A DNA stretch of 64,000 bases, taken from Cyanidium caldarium. Taxonomy: Eukaryota; Rhodophyta; Bangiophyceae; Cyanidiales; Cyanidiaceae. The DNA is taken from positions 231,001 through 295,000 of the forward strand of contig JANCYW010000013.1 in NCBI GenBank assembly GCA_026184775.1, read 5' to 3'. The notes under the pieces were generated by a model. It was not told where the DNA came from, ran no database searches, and saw only the letters and a list, made by a program, of their open reading frames with translations. The position numbers and the translations under genes are program-made. This document shows, piece after piece, positions 55,379-64,000 of the stretch. Position 1 is the stretch's first letter. Every line of letters starts with the position of its first letter.

Positions 55379-55455
55379 ATCTCTCCCCTGCGGGCGCGCG
55401 CGGGCGAGGCACCCTCCGTGGGCGGAAATCGTACACGGCGCTCCGTGTTGCACGT

Positions 55456-58209
55456 TTATAGGTAGAGTCGGATGCGGGAGGTGATGCGGACACGGCACAT
55501 GGGACACTCGAACAGGCGTCGGGCGCAGCGTTCGCAAGTGCAGTGGCCGCAGTTGTAGACGGTCCAGAGCACGTGTGGGCCGGCGTCGGAGCAGACGGCG
55601 CATTCGGCGTGGCCGAGACCGCGTCGCGGTTGCTGTGCGGGGGCGTGTGATGGTGGTGGGAGTGCCGATGACGGGGAGCGCCGGGCCGGCATCGACGCCC
55701 ACGGGGACGCGTCGTATCGCGGCGAGGGCGACGGTGCGCACCGACTGCCCGACGGGGGATATCCTGGCGGCAGCGATGACGACCAGGTGCTGGCGGTGAC
55801 CGACGATATCGAGGCCGGGGAGGAGCGTGGGGTGGCGCTCCAGCGGAACCGCAGCAGCTGTTCGGGTTTGTCGCCCGGTTCGCTGTCGGCGATGGCGCCG
55901 CCGTATGAGTAGGGCGGTGCGCTGGCCTCCGAAAACGTATTCCAGGTGCTGTGGCTGCTGTGGCTGCTGCGGCTGCTGCCGGGGACGCCCTCGACACCAC
56001 CGACACCGGACTCGCCGCTCACATCGACCGAATGGATACTCTCGTCGGCGGCGGATGTGGCTGCGGTGGTCGCGGGCGTGGCCGCGTACGGATGCTGGTC
56101 GGTGTTGGCGGGATCGAGTGGCGCCGATGAAGTCGCCGTGGTCAGCGCGTCGTATCCAACGCCACGCTCCATACCTCGGGCCGGGGCACTGCGGGACGCC
56201 CGCCGGGCACCTAGCAGAGAGGTCAGTGTGGCATGTGCCGCTCGCTGTCCAGCCTCGCGGGCCACATCGATGGGAGTGGCACCGCGGACGTCCCGCGCCG
56301 CCACCAAATCGCCTTGCGGCGCGCCGTGCTCCACCAGCCGATGCAGTGCCGAATCGCGGGCGCCGTTGGCGGCGGCCACGTGCAGCGGCGTACGTCGCTG
56401 TCGATCGCGCGCCCACACGCTGGCGCCGGCCTCGAGCAGCGCGGCCACGGTCGCAGTGCCCACGTCGGTGTGCGCCTGAGCGCACGCAAGGTGCAGGGCT
56501 GTTTGCCCGGCGGCGCCGGCATCGTGCAGCGGTGCCTCCAGAGCGAGGGCGCCCTGCTCGCCGCCGCCCACCGCTAACATCAGCGCGCGCACGCCGTCGG
56601 CATGGGACATGGCAGCAGCGGTGTGTAGGGGCGTGCGATTACCACGCGACCGCCGCCGCACATTCACGTCCACGCCCAGCGACACCAGCTGCCGAACGCA
56701 GGCCACCGTGGCCACGATGGCGGCGTCGGTGTCTGGCGGCAACGAGGCGGCCGCCTCCGGAGTGATCATATCGGGGAGCGGTACGCGCGCCCGCTCCCAC
56801 CAGCGCGTCACCAGATAGTGCATGAGGTGACAGCGCATGCGGGCGGCGCGTTGGCCGCTGGCCAGGGGCGCGCCCAGTCGCAACAGATACAGACACAGAT
56901 CCCAGTGGCGCATCTCGTAGGCCACCTCCAAGGCGGTGGCCCCGTCGCGCGTGCGCATCGTGAGCAGGGACGGCTCGGTGTGCGCCAACAGGCGGCACAG
57001 CGCGGCGTGGCCGTTGGCGGCAGCCACGTGCAGGGCGCTGCGACCGTGGCTGTCGGCCCGCCGCGGTGAAGCGTTCGCCTCTTGCAGCAACCACCGCGCG
57101 ATGGCCAGGCGGTTGTTACGCGCGGCGGTGTGCAGCGCGGTCCAGCCGTTGCGTTTGGCGGCATCGGGCGCGGCGCCGCCGCTCTGCACCAACTCCTTGA
57201 CGACGTGCAGGTGCCCGTTTTTGACGGCCGAGTGCAGCGGGGTCCATCCGTCGCCGGTCTCCACATTCGCGTCGCAGTCGAGTTCCAGAAGCAGCCGCAA
57301 CATGGGCCAGTGGCCATGCTGCGCGGCACTGTGCATGGGTGTCCAGCTGTGTTTGGCGCGTACGTATCGCGGCACGATACCGCCCTCGCTGACCAGCAGG
57401 CGCACCACGTCGGGCTGGTTATTGGAGACGGCCACGTGCAGCGGCGTCCATTCGTCGACGTCGCGGCGCCGCGGGTCCGCACCCAGCAACAGCAGTTGGC
57501 GACAGGTGCTGACGTGGCCGTGTCGGGCGGCGATAAAGAGCGGCGTCCAGCCGACGGCACTGGCGACATCGACATCGACTCGGCGGTCGGGCTGTTCGGG
57601 CGGCACGAAGAGTGCCAGCTGCCGCACCACCTCGGTGTGTCCCTGCTGCGCGGCCAGGTACGGTGCCGTGGGAACGGCAGTGGCGGCGGCGGTGAACTTG
57701 TCCGGATCGGTGGTGACGGTGGCGGTGGCGGTACTCATCTGCACAGAAGAACGCTGCCGCTGCCGCCGTTGTGGCGAGGGAAATAGACACAACCACGGGT
57801 GCGGCCCGCACCCTTCCAAGCTTCGTTCTGGCGGCTCTTCCGATCGGGCGGGTTGCTGCGTGGGCAGCTCGCGCCAAGCGCCACACTCTAGCAGCGCCTG
57901 CACCATCTGCTGACGACCGTCATACGCTGCCACCTTCAGTGGTGTCCATCCGTCGGTGCCGTGGACGTCCTTGAGCGCGCCGCTGGTGGCCGTCTGGGCC
58001 AGTCGAGCCAGCGCCTCGCACTCCTCGTCACCGCACTGCCGCAGCGCCGTCGCCCACGCCTGCAGCGACCGCGCCGCCTCGTCCGCGCTCACCACGCGTA
58101 TGGTCTCCGTGTCAGAGGATGCCTCAGCGTCTGCCGCCAGCATCTCCTCGACGGCGCCGTCAGACGAGGTGCGGGGCGTTGCCGAGAGCGCTTCCCGCGC
58201 TCGACCCAT
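55456..58209 (-). CDS. Ankyrin-repeat RING protein, probable ubiquitin ligase
   Basis: A 917-residue protein. After a ~70-residue acidic N-terminus, roughly a dozen ankyrin repeats run from about 60 to 690, with the GWTPLH.A...GH signature (e.g. GWTPLHSAVKNGHLHVVKEL). A low-complexity Ser/Pro-rich region (690-860) follows. The C-terminus is a C3HC4 RING: CAVCSDAGPHVL, NCGHCTCERC and CPMCRVRI. Ankyrin plus RING suggests an XBAT- or Mib-like E3 ligase with the repeats binding substrate. I start at the ATG at 58209 because the longer frame to 58521 passes through an ACGC microsatellite and reads as low-complexity sequence. Confidence 0.85.
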   Translation of the reverse strand: MGRAREALSATPRTSSDGAVEEMLAADAEASSDTETIRVVSADEAARSLQAWATALRQCGDEECEALARLAQTATSGALKDVHGTDGWTPLKVAAYDGRQQMVQALLECGAWRELPTQQPARSEEPPERSLEGCGPHPWLCLFPSPQRRQRQRSSVQMSTATATVTTDPDKFTAAATAVPTAPYLAAQQGHTEVVRQLALFVPPEQPDRRVDVDVASAVGWTPLFIAARHGHVSTCRQLLLLGADPRRRDVDEWTPLHVAVSNNQPDVVRLLVSEGGIVPRYVRAKHSWTPMHSAAQHGHWPMLRLLLELDCDANVETGDGWTPLHSAVKNGHLHVVKELVQSGGAAPDAAKRNGWTALHTAARNNRLAIARWLLQEANASPRRADSHGRSALHVAAANGHAALCRLLAHTEPSLLTMRTRDGATALEVAYEMRHWDLCLYLLRLGAPLASGQRAARMRCHLMHYLVTRWWERARVPLPDMITPEAAASLPPDTDAAIVATVACVRQLVSLGVDVNVRRRSRGNRTPLHTAAAMSHADGVRALMLAVGGGEQGALALEAPLHDAGAAGQTALHLACAQAHTDVGTATVAALLEAGASVWARDRQRRTPLHVAAANGARDSALHRLVEHGAPQGDLVAARDVRGATPIDVAREAGQRAAHATLTSLLGARRASRSAPARGMERGVGYDALTTATSSAPLDPANTDQHPYAATPATTAATSAADESIHSVDVSGESGVGGVEGVPGSSRSSHSSHSTWNTFSEASAPPYSYGGAIADSEPGDKPEQLLRFRWSATPRSSPASISSVTASTWSSSLPPGYPPSGSRCAPSPSPRYDASPWASMPARRSPSSALPPPSHAPAQQPRRGLGHAECAVCSDAGPHVLWTVYNCGHCTCERCARRLFECPMCRVRITSRIRLYL

Positions 58210-58960
58210 CGTGGGTGCCGCGCCCCGCTGTCTTGACCAGCCCCAGACTGGCATCCCGCGGAGCCGAGGGGCCCACGTCACCCGTGCCCGGATCCTTACT
58301 CCCAACCCATGCCCCACCGCAGCGTGGGTGCGGTCGGAGGTTGCCCGCAGTGCCTGACGTCTGCAACCGCGTCGCAGCGGGACCGGCCGCGTCCCCGAAC
58401 GCCGGAACGGGCGATGCGCGGAACCGCGAACGCCGCGTCCGCGCCGCCGTGTCGCACTTTGAAATCGCACACGCACGCACACGCACGCACACGCGCGCGC
58501 GTACGCGGAGCGACCACGCATCGACGGGCAAACGGCTAGGAGGAGCTGTTCGGGGAGGAGGGAGTGCCGCAGAGGGACGGGCGTTGCGGTCGGTGTCGAC
58601 AGGAGGAGAGGGCGCGTGGAGACAAGTGTCGCGTCATCGTGATGGTCATTCTGTACGAGAAGAGGCGAATTGGAGATGGGGAGGCGAGAAAATGGGTGGA
58701 CAGGACGGGGTATGAGCTGCTTGTGGGCGACATGGCGTATGCTACGGGTGACTGGTGCGTCAACGCCGGGTGCTCGTTATGCATGGTCAGTGCGGAGGCG
58801 AGTCGTCGGTGTTGCCAAAAAAATCGAAAGTGTCCCTGCCGCGCGCTCTCCGTCTCTCTCCCGCCGCCGACGAAAGCGATTGCAGTTGGTGCGCGGGACG
58901 TTCGCCTGCGGCGCTCAGGCGTTGGAGGGTGTTCGGTGGCCGTGTGGAGAGAGCGGCAGC
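58210..58960. promoter_or_regulatory. Divergent upstream region with ACGC/CG-rich microsatellite
   Basis: About 751 bases between two divergent genes. A run of ACGC and CG steps lies at about 58459-58506. Frames on both strands stay open over parts of it but have no recognisable protein. It presumably holds both promoters and long 5' leaders. Confidence 0.35.
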
Positions 58961-59866
58961 ATGGCAGCACTAGGCAAGGTTGAGGATCTGTTGCAGGAGG
59001 TGTACTCGGTGCTGGATGCGGGTCAGGCGCGGGCAGTGGACTATACGGAGCGGGTGCTGCGCCAACGACGGGCGCGGAAGCGGCCTGCGGAGGTGCCGAA
59101 AGTGCGCACAGAGGCGGTGGCGACGAGCGCGGAAGGGGGCGGGAAGCAGGTGGATGAGGGGGTCGAGCTTGCTGACACGGGAGAGGAGGATGAGGTCGAG
59201 TTGATCATCGAGTCGCCGCGTGAGGAGCAGTGCACACCGCGCGAGGCGCGGCAACGGCTGCGGGCGACGTTGTTGGCGCAAGCGCGAAAGAGGCGCACGA
59301 CGGGAGAAATCGAGGCCGCGGCGGTTTCTGGTGAAGGACGAGAACGGAAGAGGGAGCGCCGACGGGGAGCCGAGCAACGGGCAGAGGCTTTGGCGGAGGC
59401 GGACTCGGCGACTGCAACCGCGGGCCAACGTTATCCAGCAACTCCTTCGCGGGCACTGCAGAAGGGGGACGCGGCAACGTGGTGGCCGTCGGCGGTGGCG
59501 GCGGTGCAACAGTGTCGTCAGCGAGTACTCGATGATGGGGCGCGACGCTTTACGGCAAACGCAGCCGCCGAGCCCGCGGCGGACGATTGGTTGCTGCAGC
59601 GCCAGCGCTGGTCGAGCGCCGGCTGGGGGCACCACACGGACGCACGCCTCTCGGACTCGGGGGCGACAGCGGAGGAAGCGGATAGCAGCCGCCATACGCG
59701 CCTGCCCCGCTCGGGCCACGTGCTTCTCGGCGACGCGAGCCAGTGGAGTTGGAGCGCCGGGCCCAACTGCTGGCTTTCCACACGCGCGTCCGATTCGAGC
59801 AACAACCCGATCGAGGCCCCACCGGGGGGATGGTCGTTCCGCGGTGTGGCCTCCAGGCACAACTAA
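58961..59866 (+). CDS. Unknown charged protein
   Basis: A 301-residue protein that I do not recognise. The first 45 residues are helical (VEDLLQEVYSVLDAGQARAV, then RQRRARKR). An acidic stretch at about 75-90 (TGEEDEVELIIESPREE) and a basic helical block at about 97-150 (EARQRLRATLLAQARKRRTT) follow. The C-terminal third is Trp- and Ser-rich (WWPSAVAAVQQ; SQWSWSAGPNCW) and may be ordered. Low acidity balance and basic patches suggest a nuclear or nucleic-acid-associated role, but there is no motif. Its stop overlaps that of the converging gene. ATGs upstream exist in frame but give low-complexity extensions. Confidence 0.5.
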   Translation: MAALGKVEDLLQEVYSVLDAGQARAVDYTERVLRQRRARKRPAEVPKVRTEAVATSAEGGGKQVDEGVELADTGEEDEVELIIESPREEQCTPREARQRLRATLLAQARKRRTTGEIEAAAVSGEGRERKRERRRGAEQRAEALAEADSATATAGQRYPATPSRALQKGDAATWWPSAVAAVQQCRQRVLDDGARRFTANAAAEPAADDWLLQRQRWSSAGWGHHTDARLSDSGATAEEADSSRHTRLPRSGHVLLGDASQWSWSAGPNCWLSTRASDSSNNPIEAPPGGWSFRGVASRHN

Positions 59867-60537
59867 CACACACAACGTGGGGCAGCCGCGTCGCCACAGC
59901 ATGCGTCATCTGCGAATCGCACCGGCACGCACCGCAAATCGAGCCAAGTGCTCCAGCGGGTCGAGGGATGCGACGGCGGCTGGACACCCTTTGTCAGGGA
60001 GCACACCCGATGACGGTCGTGAACGGGGTCGTATTCCACCGCTTGCACCAGCACCCAGGTGCCCGTGCCATGCCGATAAATCTGGAGCGGTTCGCCCACC
60101 AAGCCGTTACTGTCCGCGAAGAGATGATCCGGTGGTGTCGGCGGCGCCGACGAACGTCTTGCTCTGGAGCGACGCACGGCACCTGCCGGACGGCCACGCC
60201 GTTTCCTTTTGCACACCACTTCATTGGCCGCGGTCACTTTCTCCTTCGCCGGTGGACGACCGCGCTGCCGCCCCGCCCGCCACTGCTCCCTCTGCAACAG
60301 CGCCGTCGCCTGCAGCTTGCCCCACTTCATCAACGCGCTCGCGCGATGACTGCAGCTGCGAGAGCAATACCGACCGGCACCATACAAACCCGTGTGCCGC
60401 ACATGACACACCGGGCACGCTCGCGACGCCGGCCGCAGCGGCGGCAACCGACTGCGTCGTCGATGGGCGGTGGATGACGTTCCAACCGCCTCGTGTGTGG
60501 CAGCAACTGCCGCAGCAGATGCCGCCGACGAAGACAT
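59863..60537 (-). CDS. Zinc-finger / AT-hook / Tudor-like chromatin protein candidate
   Basis: A 224-residue protein. A zinc finger of the pattern CPVCHVRHTGLYGAGRYCSR followed by SCS lies near 42-64; this H-x-G-x-YG-x-GR-x-CS finger recurs in algal, fungal and oomycete proteins. Two AT-hook-like motifs (QRGRPPAK, KRRGRPAG) lie at about 94-118. From about 145, LQIYRHGTGTWVLVQAVEYD and HRVCSLTKG, then WLDLRCVPVRF, resemble a Tudor/Agenet barrel. The combination suggests a DNA-binding chromatin reader. It is divergent from SGF29, a Tudor-containing SAGA subunit, and overlaps the neighbouring gene's stop by three bases. The ATG at 60537 is used. Confidence 0.6.
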   Translation of the reverse strand: MSSSAASAAAVAATHEAVGTSSTAHRRRSRLPPLRPASRACPVCHVRHTGLYGAGRYCSRSCSHRASALMKWGKLQATALLQREQWRAGRQRGRPPAKEKVTAANEVVCKRKRRGRPAGAVRRSRARRSSAPPTPPDHLFADSNGLVGEPLQIYRHGTGTWVLVQAVEYDPVHDRHRVCSLTKGVQPPSHPSTRWSTWLDLRCVPVRFADDACCGDAAAPRCVC

Positions 60538-60841
60538 CACGATCGGAGAGAATCAACTTTCAAGAGGTTTTTCGTCGCTGATGATAGCAGCTCACGCTCC
60601 ACACCCTATCCCTGCCGCTGCCTCCCCACGGCTCCGTCGAGTGCGCAAGAAAATGGCGCACGCATCGATGGCGGGTGGGCATCGCGCAGCCGATCGCGTG
60701 TGCGCCAGCGATCTTTCGGTGCGTGTGCGTGTGCGTATGCGTGTGTGTGAGGGGGGAGCGCGTGTGCCGAAGACGCGCTACGTTGCGGCGACGCTGCACA
60801 CCGCTCCGTCTGCACGCTCTTTCCGGCCGCCGCTGCGGACC
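60538..60841. promoter_or_regulatory. Divergent upstream region of SGF29 and the Tudor-like gene
   Basis: About 304 bases with a GT-rich stretch at 60733-60757 (GTGTGCGTGTGCG type). The SGF29 frame is open here with ATGs at 60581 and 60653, but its translation is low-complexity. Promoters of both genes are presumed. Confidence 0.4.
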
Positions 60842-62650
60842 ATGTACGCTTCGGCTCACGGTGCGGCAACGCAGTTGATGCAGTGGCCGGCGGGGAGTTG
60901 GGAGAACGCGCCGCCGCCGGGGTCGTGGGCGGGGCCGCATTCGCCGCCGCCCCCACCGCCGCCGTTGCCGCCGTCGGTGCCGGCCATGGCATGGGGCGGG
61001 GACGGCGCGTGGCAAGCGGGAGCGCCGTGTGCTTGGACGCCGGAGTGGCCTGCAGCGCCGCCAGCGATGGCGATGCCGTGGTCGCTGCCGCCGGAGGCAT
61101 GGACCCGTCGGACGCCGTGGCCTGCCGTGGACTCGGCCGCGCCGCCCGTGAACGCCGGTACGCGCGCGAGTAAACGACGCCGAGTACCATACTCGGAGGC
61201 GCCGTTGCCCGAGGTGGATCTGACGACACGAGCGGCGTCGATCGCGCTGATGGGTCTGAAGGACGACGACGCGGTGCCTTGGCCGCTGGCGCTGGTGGCA
61301 GCGTCGCTCCTGCCGCCGGACGCGGCCGGTGCAGAGCGCCAGCAGCGCCGCCTGTTGCGTCGTCGTTGGCGTCAGTGGCGACGGCTGGGACGCAACGAGT
61401 GGCGCCTGTTTGGCCAACCGTACGGCCTGCCCGGCACCATGGTGCATCCCCCGCGGGAAGAGACCGAACCCGACTCGGATGCCTCGTCGACTTCATCGGT
61501 GGCGGCGGTGGCGGCGTCTGCATCGCCACCCTCTTCGCCATCGTCGCAAGACGAAGACGCGAGCACACGACGCCGGATCCGGCGGCGCGCAGCCTTTTTG
61601 GAGTTGTGGCAGGCCGAGGCGCAGCGCCCGGAGATGCCCGGCTCGGGATGGTTGACCCTGTGTCGGGTGCTGGGCAGCGCCACGGGCGATCCGCTGGAGC
61701 TTTTAGCGGCGCCGATGCGACATGCACGTCGTCGGGGCGGATACGTCGGGCGAGCAACGGGGAGTGTGCTCTTCGACGGGGACCCCGACGAGGATGACGA
61801 TGACGGCGTCGAAGACGAGGAGGACGAGGCCGAAACCGGCACCGCGCGACACGGAAAGCTGTTGGAGAACAGCGGGAGTGCAGCACTGGGGGCGCGGGCG
61901 TCGGCCTCGAACCGGCGCCGGCTGGCGGAAGGCGGTGCCGCGACTGCCGGCGGTCAGGAGGCGGGACGGCGCAAAGTGGTCACTGCCAAAGCAGACGCGC
62001 CCGCTCGGCGAGGCAGCAACAACATCAACAGCGGTGCAGCGAGCGCCCCGCAAATGGTACGCGGCCGCGGCGGCCACTGGGAGCAGCTCATCCCGGCGGG
62101 CACCGATGTGGCGTTCCGCGTCAAGGACGACGACGGGGAGTGGAATTGGATTCTGGGAACGGTGTCGCGATACGCACCCGAGGAGCGCAAGTACCGGGTG
62201 GCCGACCGCGGCGAGGAGATGGTGGAGGCGCTAGAACAGGGTCAGGCGGAGGGCGCCGTGTCGTTGTCGCGATTGGAGAGCGGCCGCTACCGGGTATACA
62301 CGGTGCCGCGATCGCGAGTGCGAGCGCTGCCGCCGCGCGCCACCGACAATCTGAAGCTGTCGCCGTCGTTGCCGGTGTTGGCGCTGTATCCGGGCACCAG
62401 CGCCTTCTACCCGGCGTCGGTGGTGGAGTCGGCGGCGGCGGTGATGGAACAGGACGGCCGCGAGCGTGGTCTGTGTTACAAGTTGTTGTTTGAGAATGAG
62501 AACGAAGAAGACGAGGATGAAGAGGCGGCGGAGGTGGCAGTAGAGGCGGAGGCCGGCGGCGAGAAGCGCCGCCAGAGGGCCAGCGCCGCCACCGACCTTG
62601 CTGCCCTGTGCAAGTACGTGCATGCGCGCTTTGTCATTCCATTGATGTGA
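60842..62650 (+). CDS. SGF29: SGF29, Tudor subunit of SAGA
   Basis: A 602-residue protein whose last ~185 residues (from about 418) match the SGF29 tandem Tudor domain that reads H3K4me3 for the SAGA acetyltransferase: GTDVAFRVKDDDGEWNWILG, KYRVADRGEE, VLALYPGTSAFYPASVVES and YKLLFENENEEDEDEE, ending HARFVIPLM. Family members are usually 250-300 residues, so this protein is much longer. The first 130 residues are Pro/Trp/Ala-rich, and the centre is Arg-rich and acidic. The normal coiled-coil N-terminal region that ties SGF29 to Ada3 is not obvious. The start is the ATG at 60842; earlier in-frame ATGs exist. AATAAA lies 10 bases past the stop. Confidence 0.85.
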   Translation: MYASAHGAATQLMQWPAGSWENAPPPGSWAGPHSPPPPPPPLPPSVPAMAWGGDGAWQAGAPCAWTPEWPAAPPAMAMPWSLPPEAWTRRTPWPAVDSAAPPVNAGTRASKRRRVPYSEAPLPEVDLTTRAASIALMGLKDDDAVPWPLALVAASLLPPDAAGAERQQRRLLRRRWRQWRRLGRNEWRLFGQPYGLPGTMVHPPREETEPDSDASSTSSVAAVAASASPPSSPSSQDEDASTRRRIRRRAAFLELWQAEAQRPEMPGSGWLTLCRVLGSATGDPLELLAAPMRHARRRGGYVGRATGSVLFDGDPDEDDDDGVEDEEDEAETGTARHGKLLENSGSAALGARASASNRRRLAEGGAATAGGQEAGRRKVVTAKADAPARRGSNNINSGAASAPQMVRGRGGHWEQLIPAGTDVAFRVKDDDGEWNWILGTVSRYAPEERKYRVADRGEEMVEALEQGQAEGAVSLSRLESGRYRVYTVPRSRVRALPPRATDNLKLSPSLPVLALYPGTSAFYPASVVESAAAVMEQDGRERGLCYKLLFENENEEDEDEEAAEVAVEAEAGGEKRRQRASAATDLAALCKYVHARFVIPLM

Positions 62651-62659
62651 GGCGATGAA

Positions 62660-62665
62660 AATAAA
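62660..62665 (+). terminator. AATAAA poly(A)-like signal after SGF29
   Basis: AATAAA lies 10 bases downstream of the SGF29 stop codon. Function is inferred. Confidence 0.35.
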
Positions 62666-62708
62666 GCGGCCGCTGGAAGCAGTAAAGCAGTTGACGCCAA
62701 AGGTCGGT

Positions 62709-62875
62709 GGTGGCGAGCATCTCGCTGTGGGCGTGGTGTGTTGTCGGGGAACGTGCAGTGCTTCGTCACGCACGTCTCCACACGAGTCCTATTGGTGGCG
62801 AGCATCTCGCTGTGGGCGTGGTGTGTTGTCGGGGAACGTGCAGTGCTTGGTCACGCACGTCTCCACACGAGTCTC
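62709..62875. repeat. Two-copy 85-bp tandem repeat in non-coding DNA
   Basis: Copies at about 62709-62793 and 62794-62875 differ at one internal base and at the end. They contain GGTGGCGAGCATCTCGC and GTGTGTTGTCGGGG. The period is not divisible by three, consistent with its place between two converging genes. Confidence 0.93.
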
Positions 62876-62915
62876 ATGACACTCGCACGGGCCCCCTCTT
62901 CCCTTCTCTCCCCTT

Positions 62916-63626
62916 TTATGCGTCGTGCGCCAGGTGCAGGCGCTCGCCGTACTTGTCGCGCATCGCTTGCCACACCTCGATGGCGCGGCGGTGCCGCTTG
63001 CGCTCCTCGGCGCCGTCCGACGGCGAGGTCGGCGCGCTGACGATCATGGCAATCACCAGCGCATCGTTTTCGTCCAACCAACGAATGCTGTACACGTACG
63101 CGTGGTGGTTGCCGTCGTGACTCCCAGCGTGTGGTCGTCGCGCGGCGCGCCGTTCGCGCACGAACAGCACCGCTCGCAGCCGACGCCCGTCCAGGAACAC
63201 CTCGTGTGTCCGGTCCGGTGTGCTGATGGTTAGGATGTCTTTGTTATGGTTGTTGGTGCCCTCGCGCCCCATTGCGGTGGCGGCGGCGCCCACGCTGGCC
63301 TCGTCGGTGAATTCGCGGTACTCGCGGACGTGCGCACCCTCCGCTAGCAGCGGCAGCGTCGACTCCACCACCGCGGCGCCCGAAGAGGTCACGCTCACCA
63401 GGCGCACCGCATCGAACGACAGCGCCACCTCGGTGAGCAGCTCGGCGGCGGTGGGGAGTTTGTTGGCGGAAGAGGGCGAAGGCGGCGACGGCGGTGAACA
63501 GGCGCGGAGGCGGGTGAGGGAGGTTGGCAGGCCTTGTCGAGGGACGGGAAGGGAGTGCGGCGAGGAGCGACATGCTGCTCGCCGCGCGTGAGATGGGGTC
63601 ACAAAAACCACGCTCGCCACGAACAT
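62916..63626 (-). CDS. Unknown protein with possible targeting peptide
   Basis: A 236-residue protein that I do not recognise. The N-terminus (MFVASVVFVTPSHARRAACR) is hydrophobic then basic and Pro/Ser-rich for ~50 residues, as in some algal organelle transit peptides that carry an early phenylalanine. The rest looks folded: LLTEVALSFDAVRLVSVTS, a strand-rich middle, DGNHHAYVYSIRWLDENDAL and IAMIVSAP, then a C-terminal helix with HRRAIEVWQAMRDKYGERLH. The first ATG is at 63626; the frame stays open upstream only to a non-ATG start, so an upstream exon cannot be excluded. Its stop codon is TAA at 62916-62918. Confidence 0.5.
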   Translation of the reverse strand: MFVASVVFVTPSHARRAACRSSPHSLPVPRQGLPTSLTRLRACSPPSPPSPSSANKLPTAAELLTEVALSFDAVRLVSVTSSGAAVVESTLPLLAEGAHVREYREFTDEASVGAAATAMGREGTNNHNKDILTISTPDRTHEVFLDGRRLRAVLFVRERRAARRPHAGSHDGNHHAYVYSIRWLDENDALVIAMIVSAPTSPSDGAEERKRHRRAIEVWQAMRDKYGERLHLAHDA

Positions 63627-64000
63627 GAGCGCGCACCCCACCCACACCGTCTCCGACACGCGCGCCGCCTCGCGCAGGTCGTCGCCGCACGCCCGCGCGC
63701 GGCGGTCGCGGCCTGGAAATCGCTCGGCGCGATCGCTCCACTCCCGAATCACCCGCCACCTCCGTCATTGCGTTCGCGTGCGCGACGATACGGATCGAAG
63801 ACTTCGAGTCAGGCGGCAACGGCGTCGGGGGGGCGTCGTCCGGCAGCCGGGAGGCCACATCCCTCGCGGTCCGTGGGTGGTGCGCGCGCGCAAGCGTGTG
63901 CGAGCCCCGTTCCGCGCGTCATGCGCGCTTCTCCCGGGCACTGCCCGACGCGCGCGTTTCCTGCGACACCCGTCCCGCCGTTCTGGCACCCTCTATACTC
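63627..64000. other. Terminal region upstream of the last gene
   Basis: About 374 bases to the window edge. It should include the promoter of the minus-strand gene that starts at 63626. No supportable gene or repeat is seen. Confidence 0.35.

Noticed and set aside
58210-58521. N-terminal extension of the ankyrin-RING protein
   Set aside because: It passes through an ACGC microsatellite and reads as low-complexity Arg/Cys sequence; the ATG at 58209 precedes the ordered part.
1-64000. CRISPR array, prophage, rRNA genes or virus genes
   Set aside because: No regularly spaced repeats with spacers, rRNA or viral structural genes were seen; the only mobile-element signal is the Fanzor remnant.

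Overview
The window reads as nuclear DNA from a GC-rich, very compact, intron-poor eukaryote. About 29 protein genes and one broken gene fit in 64 kb, all on single uninterrupted reading frames. Their products are eukaryotic: TFIID/SAGA subunits, INCENP, an NFX1-type protein, DPM1, UGPase, mitochondrial Hsp78 and uL13m. Two genes suggest a plastid-bearing lineage: a kinase resembling the thylakoid STN7/STN8 family and a CCT-domain protein of the CONSTANS/TOC1 type. A unicellular red alga or a compact green alga would fit, but I cannot fix the species from sequence alone. I used only ATG starts, because the genes are eukaryotic.

Layout. 0.4-7.7 kb: Hsp78/ClpB, TAF12, an NFX1-type RING/R3H protein and the STN-like kinase. 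7.8-11.6 kb: a three-SANT corepressor-like protein (NCoR/Snt1 type) head-to-head with a class I sirtuin. 11.7-15.8 kb: two tandem type II membrane proteins that look like two-domain glycosyltransferases and share a nearly identical 284-bp tract. 16.5-17.8 kb: an unknown membrane-anchored protein. 18-29.3 kb: two tandem SOS1-like Na+/H+ exchangers. 29.8-32.1 kb: UGPase and a small membrane protein. 32.3-35.5 kb: a decayed Fanzor (eukaryotic TnpB) gene.

35.8-40.8 kb: an INCENP homologue that carries two PHD fingers, the most unusual gene here. 40.8-45.6 kb: an acidic unknown protein, the CCT protein, an MFS transporter and mitochondrial ribosomal protein uL13. 45.9-52.7 kb: an ADCK1-type ABC1 kinase, a TauE/SafE transporter, a ZIFL-like MFS transporter and Trm1. 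52.9-55.2 kb: DPM1 and an O-fucosyltransferase-like protein. 55.5-64 kb: an ankyrin-RING protein, an unknown, a zinc-finger/AT-hook/Tudor-like protein, SGF29 of SAGA, and a last unknown.

How genes relate. Several neighbours are divergent pairs sharing 70-750 bp of upstream DNA. The corepressor/sirtuin pair recalls yeast Set3C, which holds both Snt1 and the sirtuin Hst1. Convergent pairs are packed tightly, with gaps of 6-180 bp and one pair whose stop codons overlap. Three short duplications in or near coding sequence have periods divisible by three (24, 96 and 102 bp), whereas a non-coding one has a period of 85 bp. Transcript ends, transcription starts and most functions below are inferred by eye from motifs.
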